From: a virus
Reading direction: 5' to 3' (one strand)
DNA length: 33,213 bases
Virus record (IMG/VR): IMGVR_UViG_3300042516_004237
Location: 1 to 33,213 of that record
A model generated the notes under the pieces. That model searched no databases. It saw only the letters and a program-made list of their open reading frames with translations, and was not told where the DNA came from. Below, piece by piece: positions 23,186 to 29,088 of the stretch. Positions within the stretch are counted from its first letter, which is position 1. Every line of letters starts with the position of its first letter. The position numbers and the translations under genes were made by a program.

Positions 23186-24474
23186 ACGATGCGCTCAATC
23201 ATGTCAGCGAGGCGCCTCAGTGTCTCGGCAATCTCACTCAACGACGGGACGCTCGGGGCGACCGGGGCATCCTGCTGCAAGGTCGGCGGCGAGGACGGCA
23301 AAGGCTCGGGCAGCGGTTGCGGGGACGACTCCGTTTCCGAGCATACGGAGTTCATCAGTGCGATTGTCACTGGCGCGGCACAGGAGGCCATAGTCCACCC
23401 CACCGGAAGCCCCATCAGCGTTTCCACCCAGCGTGGGTTGAGTTTGCCGTTGTCTCGGTTCCACTGACCCGTCGGAGCAACTTCGGTTTGCGATGGCAGA
23501 TCCGAGTGGTTGCCCTCCCGAATCATCCTGCCCTCGGCTCCCTTCGCATCCCTCGCTTGAGGCGTTGCCCATGCTGTCACCTGACTGCCAAGTCTCGGCC
23601 ACACTTTCCCGTCCTGCCCCACTTGGTAGCCCACGTGATTCTTCGCCTCCGGTGTCGCCCACTGCGGGTTCTGCACCGCTGCGCAAAGGTTCGGACTCCT
23701 CCCACTCCCCTGCTTCGTCCTCCCCTCCTCCACTGCCTGCTTTACACGCTCCCGCCTCTCCATCATCCCCTGATGGAACTTCTCCCACGGCACTCCGTCG
23801 TTGGCCTGCGTTGCGTCCGGGGTTGGCCACAACTCGCGGTGGTTCCCACCACTGCTGGGGTTCGCCTGGTCGGCTTGGCCACACGTCTTGAGCACAACAT
23901 TGCGCTCCTGCCTGCCTGAGCCACTCTCTCCCTTGTGGTCCCTCGTCGCCGCGGTAGGCCATGACGAACACTCGCTTGCGCTGGTGAGGAGCGCCGACTT
24001 CGCTCGCACTGAATACTCCCCACGACACTTCGTAACCCAACTCCTCCAGGTCTGAGAGCACGCTGGAGAGTCCCAACGTAATGTGCCCCTCGACGTTCTC
24101 GAAAAAGCACACTCGGGGTCTGAGAAGTCGAATGCCGTCTGCGATGGCAGGCCAGAGGTGACGGGGGTCGTCGGCGCCGAGTCGTTTGCCTGCGCTGCTG
24201 AATGGTTGGCAGGGATAACCTCCAGAAAGGATGTCCACTCGGTCAGAAAATGCGCCCCAAGGGAAGGTTCGCAGATTGCTCCAGATCGGAGCCGGGTCAA
24301 GCGACCCGCCTTCCATTCGCGCAAGTAAGAGCTCGATGGCACTTGATTCGATCTCCGCATAAGCGACTGTGCGCAGATCTGGGAGCACTCGTTTGAGTCC
24401 GAGGTCAATGCCTCCGTACCCGGAGCAAAGACTGATGTGAGTTGGTTGATGATAGGTCGTGGGAGTATCCACAT
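23182..24474 (-). CDS. Overlapping alternative-frame protein of the methyltransferase locus (WPTP/GWT type)
   Basis: An uninterrupted frame of about 430 codons, fully overlapping the C5 methyltransferase gene in another phase. It carries features of a protein family that I know as separate phage and bacterial proteins: an N-terminal ECAFSRTSRGTLRWDS-like segment, then ECSSWPTAATRDHKG, repeated W-P/A-T-P modules (LWPTPDA, WATPEAKN, WATPQARDAKG), and LNPRWVETLMGLPVGWT near the C-terminus. Its TGA overlaps the next gene's ATG. The true start is unclear: ATG 24474 overlaps the methyltransferase GTG, and internal ATGs exist. Either the locus is dual-coding, or one frame is a conserved by-product of the other. 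Confidence 0.5.
   Translation of the reverse strand: MWILPRPIINQLTSVFAPGTEALTSDSNECSQICAQSLMRRSNQVPSSSYLREWKAGRLTRLRSGAICEPSLGAHFLTEWTSFLEVIPANHSAAQANDSAPTTPVTSGLPSQTAFDFSDPECAFSRTSRGTLRWDSPACSQTWRSWVTKCRGEYSVRAKSALLTSASECSSWPTAATRDHKGESGSGRQERNVVLKTCGQADQANPSSGGNHRELWPTPDATQANDGVPWEKFHQGMMERRERVKQAVEEGRTKQGSGRSPNLCAAVQNPQWATPEAKNHVGYQVGQDGKVWPRLGSQVTAWATPQARDAKGAEGRMIREGNHSDLPSQTEVAPTGQWNRDNGKLNPRWVETLMGLPVGWTMASCAAPVTIALMNSVCSETESSPQPLPEPLPSSPPTLQQDAPVAPSVPSLSEIAETLRRLADMIERIV
23234..24472 (-). CDS. DNA cytosine-5 methyltransferase
   Basis: 412 residues from GTG 24472; the in-frame stop just upstream leaves no other start before motif I. Visible motifs: I SLCSGYGGIDLGL (14-26), IV GGYPCQPFSSAGKR with the catalytic Cys88, VI FFENVEG (123-129), VIII QRKRVFV (164-170), and X MLGNGVVPATAARAF near 377. 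The region between VIII and X, where target recognition lies, is Gly/Glu/Ser-rich with repeated VGDTGG/MGNASS-like pieces and is also the part covered by the second reading frame. It transfers a methyl group to C5 of cytosine, probably protecting phage DNA from host restriction; specificity cannot be read. No restriction partner is nearby. It lies 7 nt after the stop of the small membrane protein gene. Confidence 0.9.
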   Translation of the reverse strand: MDTPTTYHQPTHISLCSGYGGIDLGLKRVLPDLRTVAYAEIESSAIELLLARMEGGSLDPAPIWSNLRTFPWGAFSDRVDILSGGYPCQPFSSAGKRLGADDPRHLWPAIADGIRLLRPRVCFFENVEGHITLGLSSVLSDLEELGYEVSWGVFSASEVGAPHQRKRVFVMAYRGDEGPQGREWLRQAGAQCCAQDVWPSRPGEPQQWWEPPRVVANPGRNAGQRRSAVGEVPSGDDGEAGACKAGSGGGEDEAGEWEESEPLRSGAEPAVGDTGGEESRGLPSGAGRESVAETWQSGDSMGNASSEGCEGSRGQDDSGGQPLGSAIANRSCSDGSVEPRQRQTQPTLGGNADGASGGVDYGLLCRASDNRTDELRMLGNGVVPATAARAFAVLAADLAAGCPGRPERPVVE

Positions 24475-24479
24475 TATTG

Positions 24480-24626
24480 TTATTTGATTAGGGTGTAGGT
24501 CGGGTTCAGTATCTCCTCTGCCCATGCACGGGCGAAGCGTTTATGTTTGCCCCGCTCCCAGGCGTACCCGGCAAGGCACGCAAGGGAGACGAGGATGATG
24601 GCGATGGTGATGCGGTAAGCGTTCAT
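24480..24626 (-). CDS. Small single-pass membrane protein, 48 residues
   Basis: MNAYRITIAIILVSLACLAG gives an N-terminal hydrophobic helix, followed by a basic cytosolic-looking stretch (WERGKHKRFARAW) and a short tail. ATG 24626 overlaps the previous stop (ATGA). Unknown function; superinfection or lysis-related roles are open. Confidence 0.55.
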   Translation of the reverse strand: MNAYRITIAIILVSLACLAGYAWERGKHKRFARAWAEEILNPTYTLIK

Positions 24627-24802
24627 TGCCCGGGGCAGTCTTCGTTGATGCACTCCCAAGATCCGCACGGTCCGCACTCGTCGGCGTCGTCGATCCACTC
24701 CATCAGGTGTTGGCAACACCGGCACTCGGGCGGGTCAGGTTGCTCGTCCGGGTTGTTCGTGAGCCATGCGTCGAACGACGATGGAAGTCCGTCCCTGCTC
24801 AC
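24623..24802 (-). CDS. Small Cys-rich (zinc-ribbon-like) protein, 59 residues
   Basis: GTG 24802 has a clear GGAGG upstream and overlaps the preceding stop (GTGA). Seven cysteines are packed in the second half: ECRCC, then DECGPCGSWEC and EDC. This spacing is consistent with metal binding, though not with one standard zinc-finger pattern. No family recognised. The operon context is small accessory proteins. Confidence 0.5.
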   Translation of the reverse strand: MSRDGLPSSFDAWLTNNPDEQPDPPECRCCQHLMEWIDDADECGPCGSWECINEDCPGQ

Positions 24803-25023
24803 GGCTGCACCTCCTCTCCAACCACCGAGGAATCCTCGGCAGTTTCATTAAACACTCTAGCCGCAGCAGATGTGAGTAGGGACTTCCATCCCTGTCCCTT
24901 TGCGACAATGTGGTTCTCGCCATTACTGTCCCGCACAAGCAAAACAACGACATGTGCGTTTGTCTGCGCCTGCACAAGCGAGGGGATGCACCCAACAACC
25001 TGCTCTATGTTGTGACTGCTCAC
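24799..25023 (-). CDS. Small protein, 74 residues, unknown function
   Basis: GTG 25023 is used because it carries the same GGAGGTGCAGCC ribosome site as the next gene and overlaps the preceding stop (GTGA). The sequence has a helix (NIEQVVGCIPSLVQAQ), a hydrophobic strand (HVVVLLVRD) and ends EEVQP, whose codons form the next gene's Shine-Dalgarno. No family recognised. Confidence 0.5.
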   Translation of the reverse strand: MSSHNIEQVVGCIPSLVQAQTNAHVVVLLVRDSNGENHIVAKGQGWKSLLTSAAARVFNETAEDSSVVGEEVQP

Positions 25024-25310
25024 GGCTGCACCTCCTCCCACTTGCCCAGCGTGCGTAGAAACGCCTCTGCGCGTTGTCGTGCGGTGGCTTTTGCGCAGGA
25101 TGGCTGAGTGTCGCCTAGGTGTACGCAATAAATATCCCACTCATCAAAGGTGGTCAGCACCTTCTCCGCTTCGTGCATAGCGTTGAGGTCTTTGCAGTAG
25201 TCTGGCTCTGGCGCGTAATAGCCATGTGGACTAAGCCAGCCTAATCCACGGTTATCAGGCGTCCACCCACACGCCTCGGCGATTGCCACGTTGATTTTAT
25301 GGTTGGTCAT
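25020..25310 (-). CDS. Phage ABA sandwich-like protein, copy 1
   Basis: 96 residues from ATG 25310 with a GGAGGTG Shine-Dalgarno. MTNHKINVAIAEACGW at the start, PDYCKDLNAMHEAEKVL in the middle and ATARQRAEAFLRTLGKWEE at the end fit the Phage ABA sandwich domain family, small proteins common in phages with no established role. The C-terminal 53 residues are identical to copy 2 at 25307, encoded by a 160-bp direct repeat with three differences. Compared with copy 2 it has an additional segment near residues 17-33 (TPDNRGLGWLSPHGYY). Confidence 0.7.
   Translation of the reverse strand: MTNHKINVAIAEACGWTPDNRGLGWLSPHGYYAPEPDYCKDLNAMHEAEKVLTTFDEWDIYCVHLGDTQPSCAKATARQRAEAFLRTLGKWEEVQP
25029..25188. 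repeat. 160-bp direct repeat, copy 1
   Basis: Matches 25316-25475 with three differences. It covers the 3' half of the ABA sandwich-like gene at 25020. All three substitutions are silent in the protein (Lys, Glu and Ala codons). Confidence 0.85.
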
Positions 25311-25543
25311 TTCGCCACCTCCTCCCATTTGCCCAGCGTGCGTAGAAACGCCTCTGCGCGTTGTCGTGCGGTGGCTTTTGCGCAGGATGGCTGAGTGTCG
25401 CCTAGGTGTACGCAATAAATATCCCACTCATCAAAGGTGGTCAGCACCTTCTCCGCCTCGTGCATCGCGTTGAGGCACGCGCAGTAGTCCGCTTCCCATC
25501 CATACACCGCGGAGATGGCGGCGTTGATTTGTTCGTCGGTCAT
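25307..25543 (-). CDS. Phage ABA sandwich-like protein, copy 2
   Basis: 78 residues from ATG 25543, preceded by AAGGAGGTGG and overlapping the previous stop. It shares the N-terminal pattern (MTDEQINAAISAVYGW) and an identical C-terminal half with copy 1. It lacks the middle insertion of copy 1. Tandem duplication followed by divergence of the N-terminal halves is the simplest explanation. Confidence 0.7.
   Translation of the reverse strand: MTDEQINAAISAVYGWEADYCACLNAMHEAEKVLTTFDEWDIYCVHLGDTQPSCAKATARQRAEAFLRTLGKWEEVAK
25316..25475. repeat. 160-bp direct repeat, copy 2
   Basis: Second copy of the repeat at 25029-25188, in the gene at 25307. Homologous recombination between the copies would fuse the two genes and delete 287 bp. 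Confidence 0.85.
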
Positions 25544-25704
25544 CGCGCCACCTCCTTCTGCAGTTTGGCGGTGATAGCGTCTTCCGCTTCAATCAAGTCA
25601 ATCTGCGCCTGCGCCTGAGCGATGGTCGCCTGAGCCTCTGCAATGACTCGCCGAAGGTGCGCCAACGTCGAGCACTCCATTGTGTGTTCTGTCTGTGTGT
25701 TCAT
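25540..25704 (-). CDS. Small coiled-coil protein, 54 residues
   Basis: From ATG 25704. A single helix dominates: LAHLRRVIAEAQATIAQAQAQ, rich in Ala/Gln with heptad-like spacing. It ends KEVAR, whose codons supply the ribosome site of the next gene, with a 4-nt overlap. No family recognised; the longer frame to 25794 overlaps the membrane-protein gene and is rejected. Confidence 0.5.
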   Translation of the reverse strand: MNTQTEHTMECSTLAHLRRVIAEAQATIAQAQAQIDLIEAEDAITAKLQKEVAR

Positions 25705-25706
25705 GG

Positions 25707-25835
25707 TTAGTTTTTTCTTTCGCTGATGACGCCGGCGATGAGTCCGCCGACGACAAAGGTTGTGAGAGGCCACCAGAGCGTGGCGACTTTCCAAAGGCAG
25801 GCGCCGAGGACTTGGATTTTTTCGGGAAGGGTCAT
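25707..25835 (-). CDS. Small membrane protein, 42 residues
   Basis: MTLPEKIQVLGACLWKVATL then a hydrophobic segment (LTTFVVGGLIAGVI) and a basic end (SERKN). ATG 25835 is the last good start of a longer frame; its leader (ACCAAGAAACAAGAC) is A/C-rich without a Shine-Dalgarno. It is the first gene of the middle leftward block. Unknown function. Confidence 0.5.
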   Translation of the reverse strand: MTLPEKIQVLGACLWKVATLWWPLTTFVVGGLIAGVISERKN

Positions 25836-25890
25836 GTCTTGTTTCTTGGTTCGTTGTTTTGTTCGCGTTGCGTCATCCGCAACGGTGACC

Positions 25891-25934
25891 AGCATGCCAT
25901 GCGCATTGCGTGAGTCAACGTGATTTTCTGTGGG
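25891..25934 (-). promoter_or_regulatory. Candidate leftward promoter of the middle block with shared upstream element
   Basis: CGTGATTTTCTGTGGG (25919-25934, plus strand) is repeated with one mismatch at 30086-30101, in both cases 74-84 bp upstream of the first gene of a leftward operon. Next to it on the minus strand is TTGACT (25918-25913); 16 bp on, CATGCT (25896-25891) is a weak -10. Confidence 0.4.
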
Positions 25935-25938
25935 AAAC

Positions 25939-25974
25939 AAAAAACCCCACCAAGCACTTGGCTCAGTGGGGTTT
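25939..25974 (-). terminator. Intrinsic terminator after thyX
   Basis: AAACCCCAC (25942-25950) pairs with GTGGGGTTT (25966-25974); the loop contains a small CAAG/CTTG stem. On the minus strand the hairpin is followed by a run of six Ts (25944-25939). It lies 29 nt after the thyX stop and ends the recombination operon. Confidence 0.85.
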
Positions 25975-26002
25975 ACGCTGGGTTGGGTGAGGCTCGAGTG
26001 GA

Positions 26003-26635
26003 CTATTCGTGCGCGATTTTCAGCGCCTCATGTACGGTCGGGAATACCTGAGCGAAACACTGCTCAATCGCCTGCGCAATCTCACGGTGTTCCTTCTGGG
26101 TGTGCTCGTCCAGCCTGACCTGCAGGTAATGAATCCACGACCGGCAAGTGCCTGACATGTACAAGGTTGTGCTCGTCGCGAGTGGCAGCACCATGCGTGC
26201 GCATTCGCGTGCAACACCGGCCTCGATGAGGTCTCCGTAGTACGCTAGTGCCTGCGCCATAAACGCTTCGACCGAGTACGGTAGCAACTCGCTACTGCTC
26301 TGCCGGTTCTTCTCAGCCTGACGGCGCAGTTCCACCGGTTCGATACCAACCGCTTCCGAGTACCGCTGACTGAACTCTTGGAACGAGAACGACTTGTGAC
26401 GCAGCAACTGCGCCGCAATCGCCCGGGATGTTCGGATCTCCACCGTCATGCTCGCCTGCTCGAACACGGACCAGTGCCCGTGCTTCATGCAGTACCGCAG
26501 GAGACGCTCCCCTGTCTCCATGTTCAGTTGGTTCCCCGGGTTGGACACCCGGGCGCAGTACACGATGAGGTCCTCCGCGGACCTCACCCCCTCGATGATT
26601 GGCGTCGTCGATGCGACTAGTCTGACCTGGCTCAT
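26003..26635 (-). CDS. thyX: Flavin-dependent thymidylate synthase
   Basis: 210 residues, the usual ThyX size. The signature appears as RHKSFSFQEFSQRYS at residues 79-93, i.e. R-H-K-x7-S with S89, in place of the common R-H-R-x7-S, followed by the Q-R-Y that binds dUMP. HGHWSVFEQASMTVEI (52-67) is the other hallmark, and RSWIHYLQVRLDEHTQKEHREIA near the C-terminus (residues about 165-187) carries the final conserved arginine/glutamate block. It makes dTMP from dUMP using methylenetetrahydrofolate and FAD. ATG overlaps the previous stop. It is the last gene before a strong terminator. Confidence 0.93.
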   Translation of the reverse strand: MSQVRLVASTTPIIEGVRSAEDLIVYCARVSNPGNQLNMETGERLLRYCMKHGHWSVFEQASMTVEIRTSRAIAAQLLRHKSFSFQEFSQRYSEAVGIEPVELRRQAEKNRQSSSELLPYSVEAFMAQALAYYGDLIEAGVARECARMVLPLATSTTLYMSGTCRSWIHYLQVRLDEHTQKEHREIAQAIEQCFAQVFPTVHEALKIAHE

Positions 26636-27102
26636 AACCCAGCAAGTGAACGCAACCGCGTGATGAACCCAGCATTGTCGCGAGCACTCTCGAGCTCTCG
26701 GATCTGCTGGGCCTGCTGCTCAAGTAACTCGTCCTGCCGGGCGAGTTTCTGCGTCAGTTCCTTATGGTCTTTATCGCAACCCTCAAACGAGGTGTTGCAC
26801 CGGATGGTCTCCTCCAACTCCACAATCCGCAGGCGTAGCTTCTGGGACTGCGCCTGCTCGCTTTTGCACTGCATTTCCGAACGACGCAGTTTTTCGTGCG
26901 CTCGCTTTACTGCACTCTGCAGTCGCTTTTCTTTGGCGATGCTCGACTTCTTCGAGCCCTCAGGGAGGAGTTTCCCAAGGTGTTCTACCTGAGTGCGTAG
27001 CCGGCAGATTGTGACGGAGCGTTTCTTGGCCTCATCCCGAAGTTCGGTGATGCACTTCTTCGCGTCTTCGAGCGTTTCTATTTTGCTGAGTCTTTTTCCC
27101 AT
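26632..27102 (-). CDS. Coiled-coil protein, 156 residues, unknown function
   Basis: Almost entirely charged heptad-like helix (ITELRDEAKKRSVTICRLRT, then EKLRRSEMQCKSEQ, KLRLRIVELEETI, QDELLEQQAQQIRELE). Three cysteines lie in the middle. There is no catalytic motif. Its leader is (CAA)n-rich, ending CAACAGT before ATG 27102. It overlaps thyX by 4 nt. Confidence 0.6.
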   Translation of the reverse strand: MGKRLSKIETLEDAKKCITELRDEAKKRSVTICRLRTQVEHLGKLLPEGSKKSSIAKEKRLQSAVKRAHEKLRRSEMQCKSEQAQSQKLRLRIVELEETIRCNTSFEGCDKDHKELTQKLARQDELLEQQAQQIRELESARDNAGFITRLRSLAGL

Positions 27103-27121
27103 ACTGTTGTTGTTGTTGTGT

Positions 27122-27352
27122 TTACTGCACCACGACCTCCACTACGTTGTGGAATGAACCCTCGTGGAAGGTTTGCCCACCCGGGCGAATCACTGCGCCC
27201 TCGGGCGCCATCTCTGCGAGTGCCGCTAACGCTTTCACCGGCACAGGGCAGATGAGTTGCGCCCACACCTGCTCCTCGCTCGCAGGTTGTTGCTGTTGTT
27301 GCTGCTGTTGCTGTTCTTCTGTCCAGTCTTCGTGCATGTCATGTGGTCCCAT
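27122..27352 (-). CDS. Small protein with a polyglutamine tract
   Basis: 76 residues from ATG 27352 (two nt after the previous stop; TAACTATG). After HEDWTEE there is a run of nine or so glutamines from mixed CAA/CAG codons, then a compact part with LICPVPVKALAALAEMAPEG and FHEGSFHNVVEVVVQ. The repeat is prone to length change, so this gene may vary between relatives. Function unknown. Confidence 0.55.
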   Translation of the reverse strand: MGPHDMHEDWTEEQQQQQQQQQPASEEQVWAQLICPVPVKALAALAEMAPEGAVIRPGGQTFHEGSFHNVVEVVVQ

Positions 27353-27354
27353 AG

Positions 27355-28035
27355 TTATGCGAATGTGAGTTGTCGTTTGTCTCTTTGCTGCCGGCATACA
27401 AAGTCGGCGAGCGGTGTTGTTGTTGGTTCCGCGTTGAGTCGGGCCCATGTCTCAAGCCCTTCAGTCTGAGTGCGGTTGCCGCGTGCCCATCCAGTGCCGT
27501 CGCAGGACTCGATGCCGAGTTTCTGCAAATACCAGAGTTTGTCAGGCATGTTGCACCGGAGAAGGTGGACCCGCGGGAACGCCCCAGCCCACTCTTCGAC
27601 GCTCGCCCACTTCCACTCGGTAGTCCCACCAATGCAGATCACGTCAGGCTTCACCGACGCGGCCTGCTCCACGGTCATGCCGTCTTGCACGGCAAGCGCT
27701 CTTGGAAAAGGAATCTCCGCGGCGAACCGGGCGTAGCGCTCAAGAGTCGCCTCTGCGTTTCCGGGCACGTCGGGGACAATCGCCCACCGGGGTTCCTGCA
27801 TCTGAGAGGATGCCCAGAAGATGAGGCGCCGCCAGGCATCGACACTCCAGCGTGACTCGTCCCAGCGGTTAGCTTTGGAGTCCCACGCCGAGAACGCACC
27901 GTTGTCCAGTGCGTATGGCATCCATGGCCACGGGCCGCGTTGGCCACCCGGTGAGAACAGGTGACCAATGCGCGAGGTCTCGCGTGCAAGGCAATGCCAG
28001 AACCAGCCGGTGCAGTTGGCAGGCATGACAATCAC
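27355..28035 (-). CDS. TGT/DpdA-like barrel protein
   Basis: 226 residues. GTG 28035 follows GGAGG by 7 nt and overlaps the previous stop (GTGA). The pattern MPYALDNGAFSAW (about residue 40), RWAIVPDVPGNAEATLERY (about 85-103), ALAVQDGMTVEQ, then VICIGGTTEWKW and GIESCDGTGWARG is a family of phage and mobile-element proteins that looks like a tRNA-guanine transglycosylase-type TIM barrel (LD-G, VPDV, QDG, GGTTEWK and DGT at strand ends). Enzymes of this superfamily exchange bases in tRNA or, as DpdA, in DNA. I see no zinc-binding C-x-C-x2-C-H motif, and no preQ0 synthesis genes are in the window. The function is therefore open; a nucleic-acid base-modifying role is an inference. Confidence 0.6.
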   Translation of the reverse strand: MIVMPANCTGWFWHCLARETSRIGHLFSPGGQRGPWPWMPYALDNGAFSAWDSKANRWDESRWSVDAWRRLIFWASSQMQEPRWAIVPDVPGNAEATLERYARFAAEIPFPRALAVQDGMTVEQAASVKPDVICIGGTTEWKWASVEEWAGAFPRVHLLRCNMPDKLWYLQKLGIESCDGTGWARGNRTQTEGLETWARLNAEPTTTPLADFVCRQQRDKRQLTFA

Positions 28036-28232
28036 CCCTGCACCTCCTCCTTCTGACTGCACTCCCAACTCTCCACGTCCTCGAGCCGGTAGCGCACCGG
28101 CCCCCTCTTCCCCGCCAGGCGGATGTAGGCAGGACCGATCCTGCGTGTTCGCCAGTTGGCGAGCGTGCCCAGCGCAATCTGCAACCTGTCGGACAACTGC
28201 TCTGGCGTTAGCCAAATGAGACTCGTCTTCAT
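28032..28232 (-). CDS. Excisionase/AlpA-like HTH protein
   Basis: 66 residues. WLTPEQLSDRLQIALGTLANW (residues 7-27) is a MerR/excisionase-type helix-turn-helix, followed by the wing (GPAYIRLAGKRGPVRYRLED) and a terminal EEVQG whose codons provide the Shine-Dalgarno of the next gene. It could be a transcription regulator or, if the phage integrates, an excisionase; no integrase is visible. Confidence 0.75.
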   Translation of the reverse strand: MKTSLIWLTPEQLSDRLQIALGTLANWRTRRIGPAYIRLAGKRGPVRYRLEDVESWECSQKEEVQG

Positions 28233-28255
28233 GTTTATGCTCAGGTTGTGGGGCC

Positions 28256-29050
28256 CTAGAAGGGCCCCGATTCGTCTGCCTGCTCCCCAAACGGCACGTC
28301 GTCCTGTTGCTCTGGTGCGGGTGCCGGTGCTGCCTCAACTGCTGGTGCTGAATCTGGTGGCGGCGTGGTGCGCAGTTTCGCCATAGCCGACTTCACTTTC
28401 GACGGCACGCTGCCCTTGGTGGCGAGCGCCGCTTTCCTCTCGTCCTTAGCCTTGATGAGCTCGGCAACCCCTTCGTCGTCGCCCAGTGCGTCAGCGGCGT
28501 TGTACGCGTCGGTGTACGTGGCTTTAAGCACGTCCAAGCTCTCAGCCCGACGGATTGCCACCAGGGCATCGTCGAGGCTGAACGGGCGCCCCTGAGGTGC
28601 CGGTTCGGGTTCGGTCGCGTCAGGCCGGCGGATAGCCACCTGTTTGCGTGGTGCGGAGCCTGTTGCGGCGTTTCCATCGTCGTCGTCCTGGACGATACCG
28701 ACCATCGCGGCGAGAGCGTACCGGCGAGCGTATGTCACTGCGGACCCGACTCCCTGAGCGTCTGGTTTGCTGACGGGAATCGTGAACGTCGATTGAATCC
28801 ACTCCCCGGATTCGTGAGCGAGGATGGTCGTGAGCTCGATTGTTTTGTCGCCAATCTCCCCGGGCGTCTGGATCACTGCCAGTCCGTTCGTTGCGAGCGG
28901 CTCCCGGCACGCGTCCCACACGCCGGCGAGGTCTGCATACCTCGAGCGGAAGTGCGGGTTCACCGAGTCCTTGAGTGCGGCACGCATTGCACCCTGCGCT
29001 TTTGCGAGGGAACCTGCGAGCTTTGCTATTGAGTCTGATGCTTTCAACAT
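28256..29050 (-). CDS. ERF-family single-strand annealing protein
   Basis: 264 residues from ATG 29050; an in-frame ATG at 29074 would add eight residues (MTRTRTHS) and cannot be excluded. The core fits the ERF domain: AQGAMRAALKDSVNPHFRSRYADLAGVWDA (positions 19-48), LAVIQTPG, then VGSAVTYARRYALAAMVGI with a Gly/Asp-rich DDDDGNAA. The C-terminal half is Ala/Pro-rich and ends acidic (DVPFGEQADESGPF), like the SSB-contacting tails of many recombination proteins. It anneals complementary single strands during phage recombination. It works with the YqaJ-type nuclease just upstream. Confidence 0.85.
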   Translation of the reverse strand: MLKASDSIAKLAGSLAKAQGAMRAALKDSVNPHFRSRYADLAGVWDACREPLATNGLAVIQTPGEIGDKTIELTTILAHESGEWIQSTFTIPVSKPDAQGVGSAVTYARRYALAAMVGIVQDDDDGNAATGSAPRKQVAIRRPDATEPEPAPQGRPFSLDDALVAIRRAESLDVLKATYTDAYNAADALGDDEGVAELIKAKDERKAALATKGSVPSKVKSAMAKLRTTPPPDSAPAVEAAPAPAPEQQDDVPFGEQADESGPF

Positions 29051-29088
29051 ACTGTGTGTTCTTGTTCTTGTCATTGATACTGCGTTAC

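Noticed and set aside
25029-25475. CRISPR-like or transposon repeats
   Set aside because: Only two long copies inside homologous genes in the same frame, no spacers, terminal inverted repeats or transposase.
28032-28232. Proof of a temperate lifestyle from the excisionase-like gene
   Set aside because: This HTH fold is also a common regulator, and no integrase or attachment site is visible.
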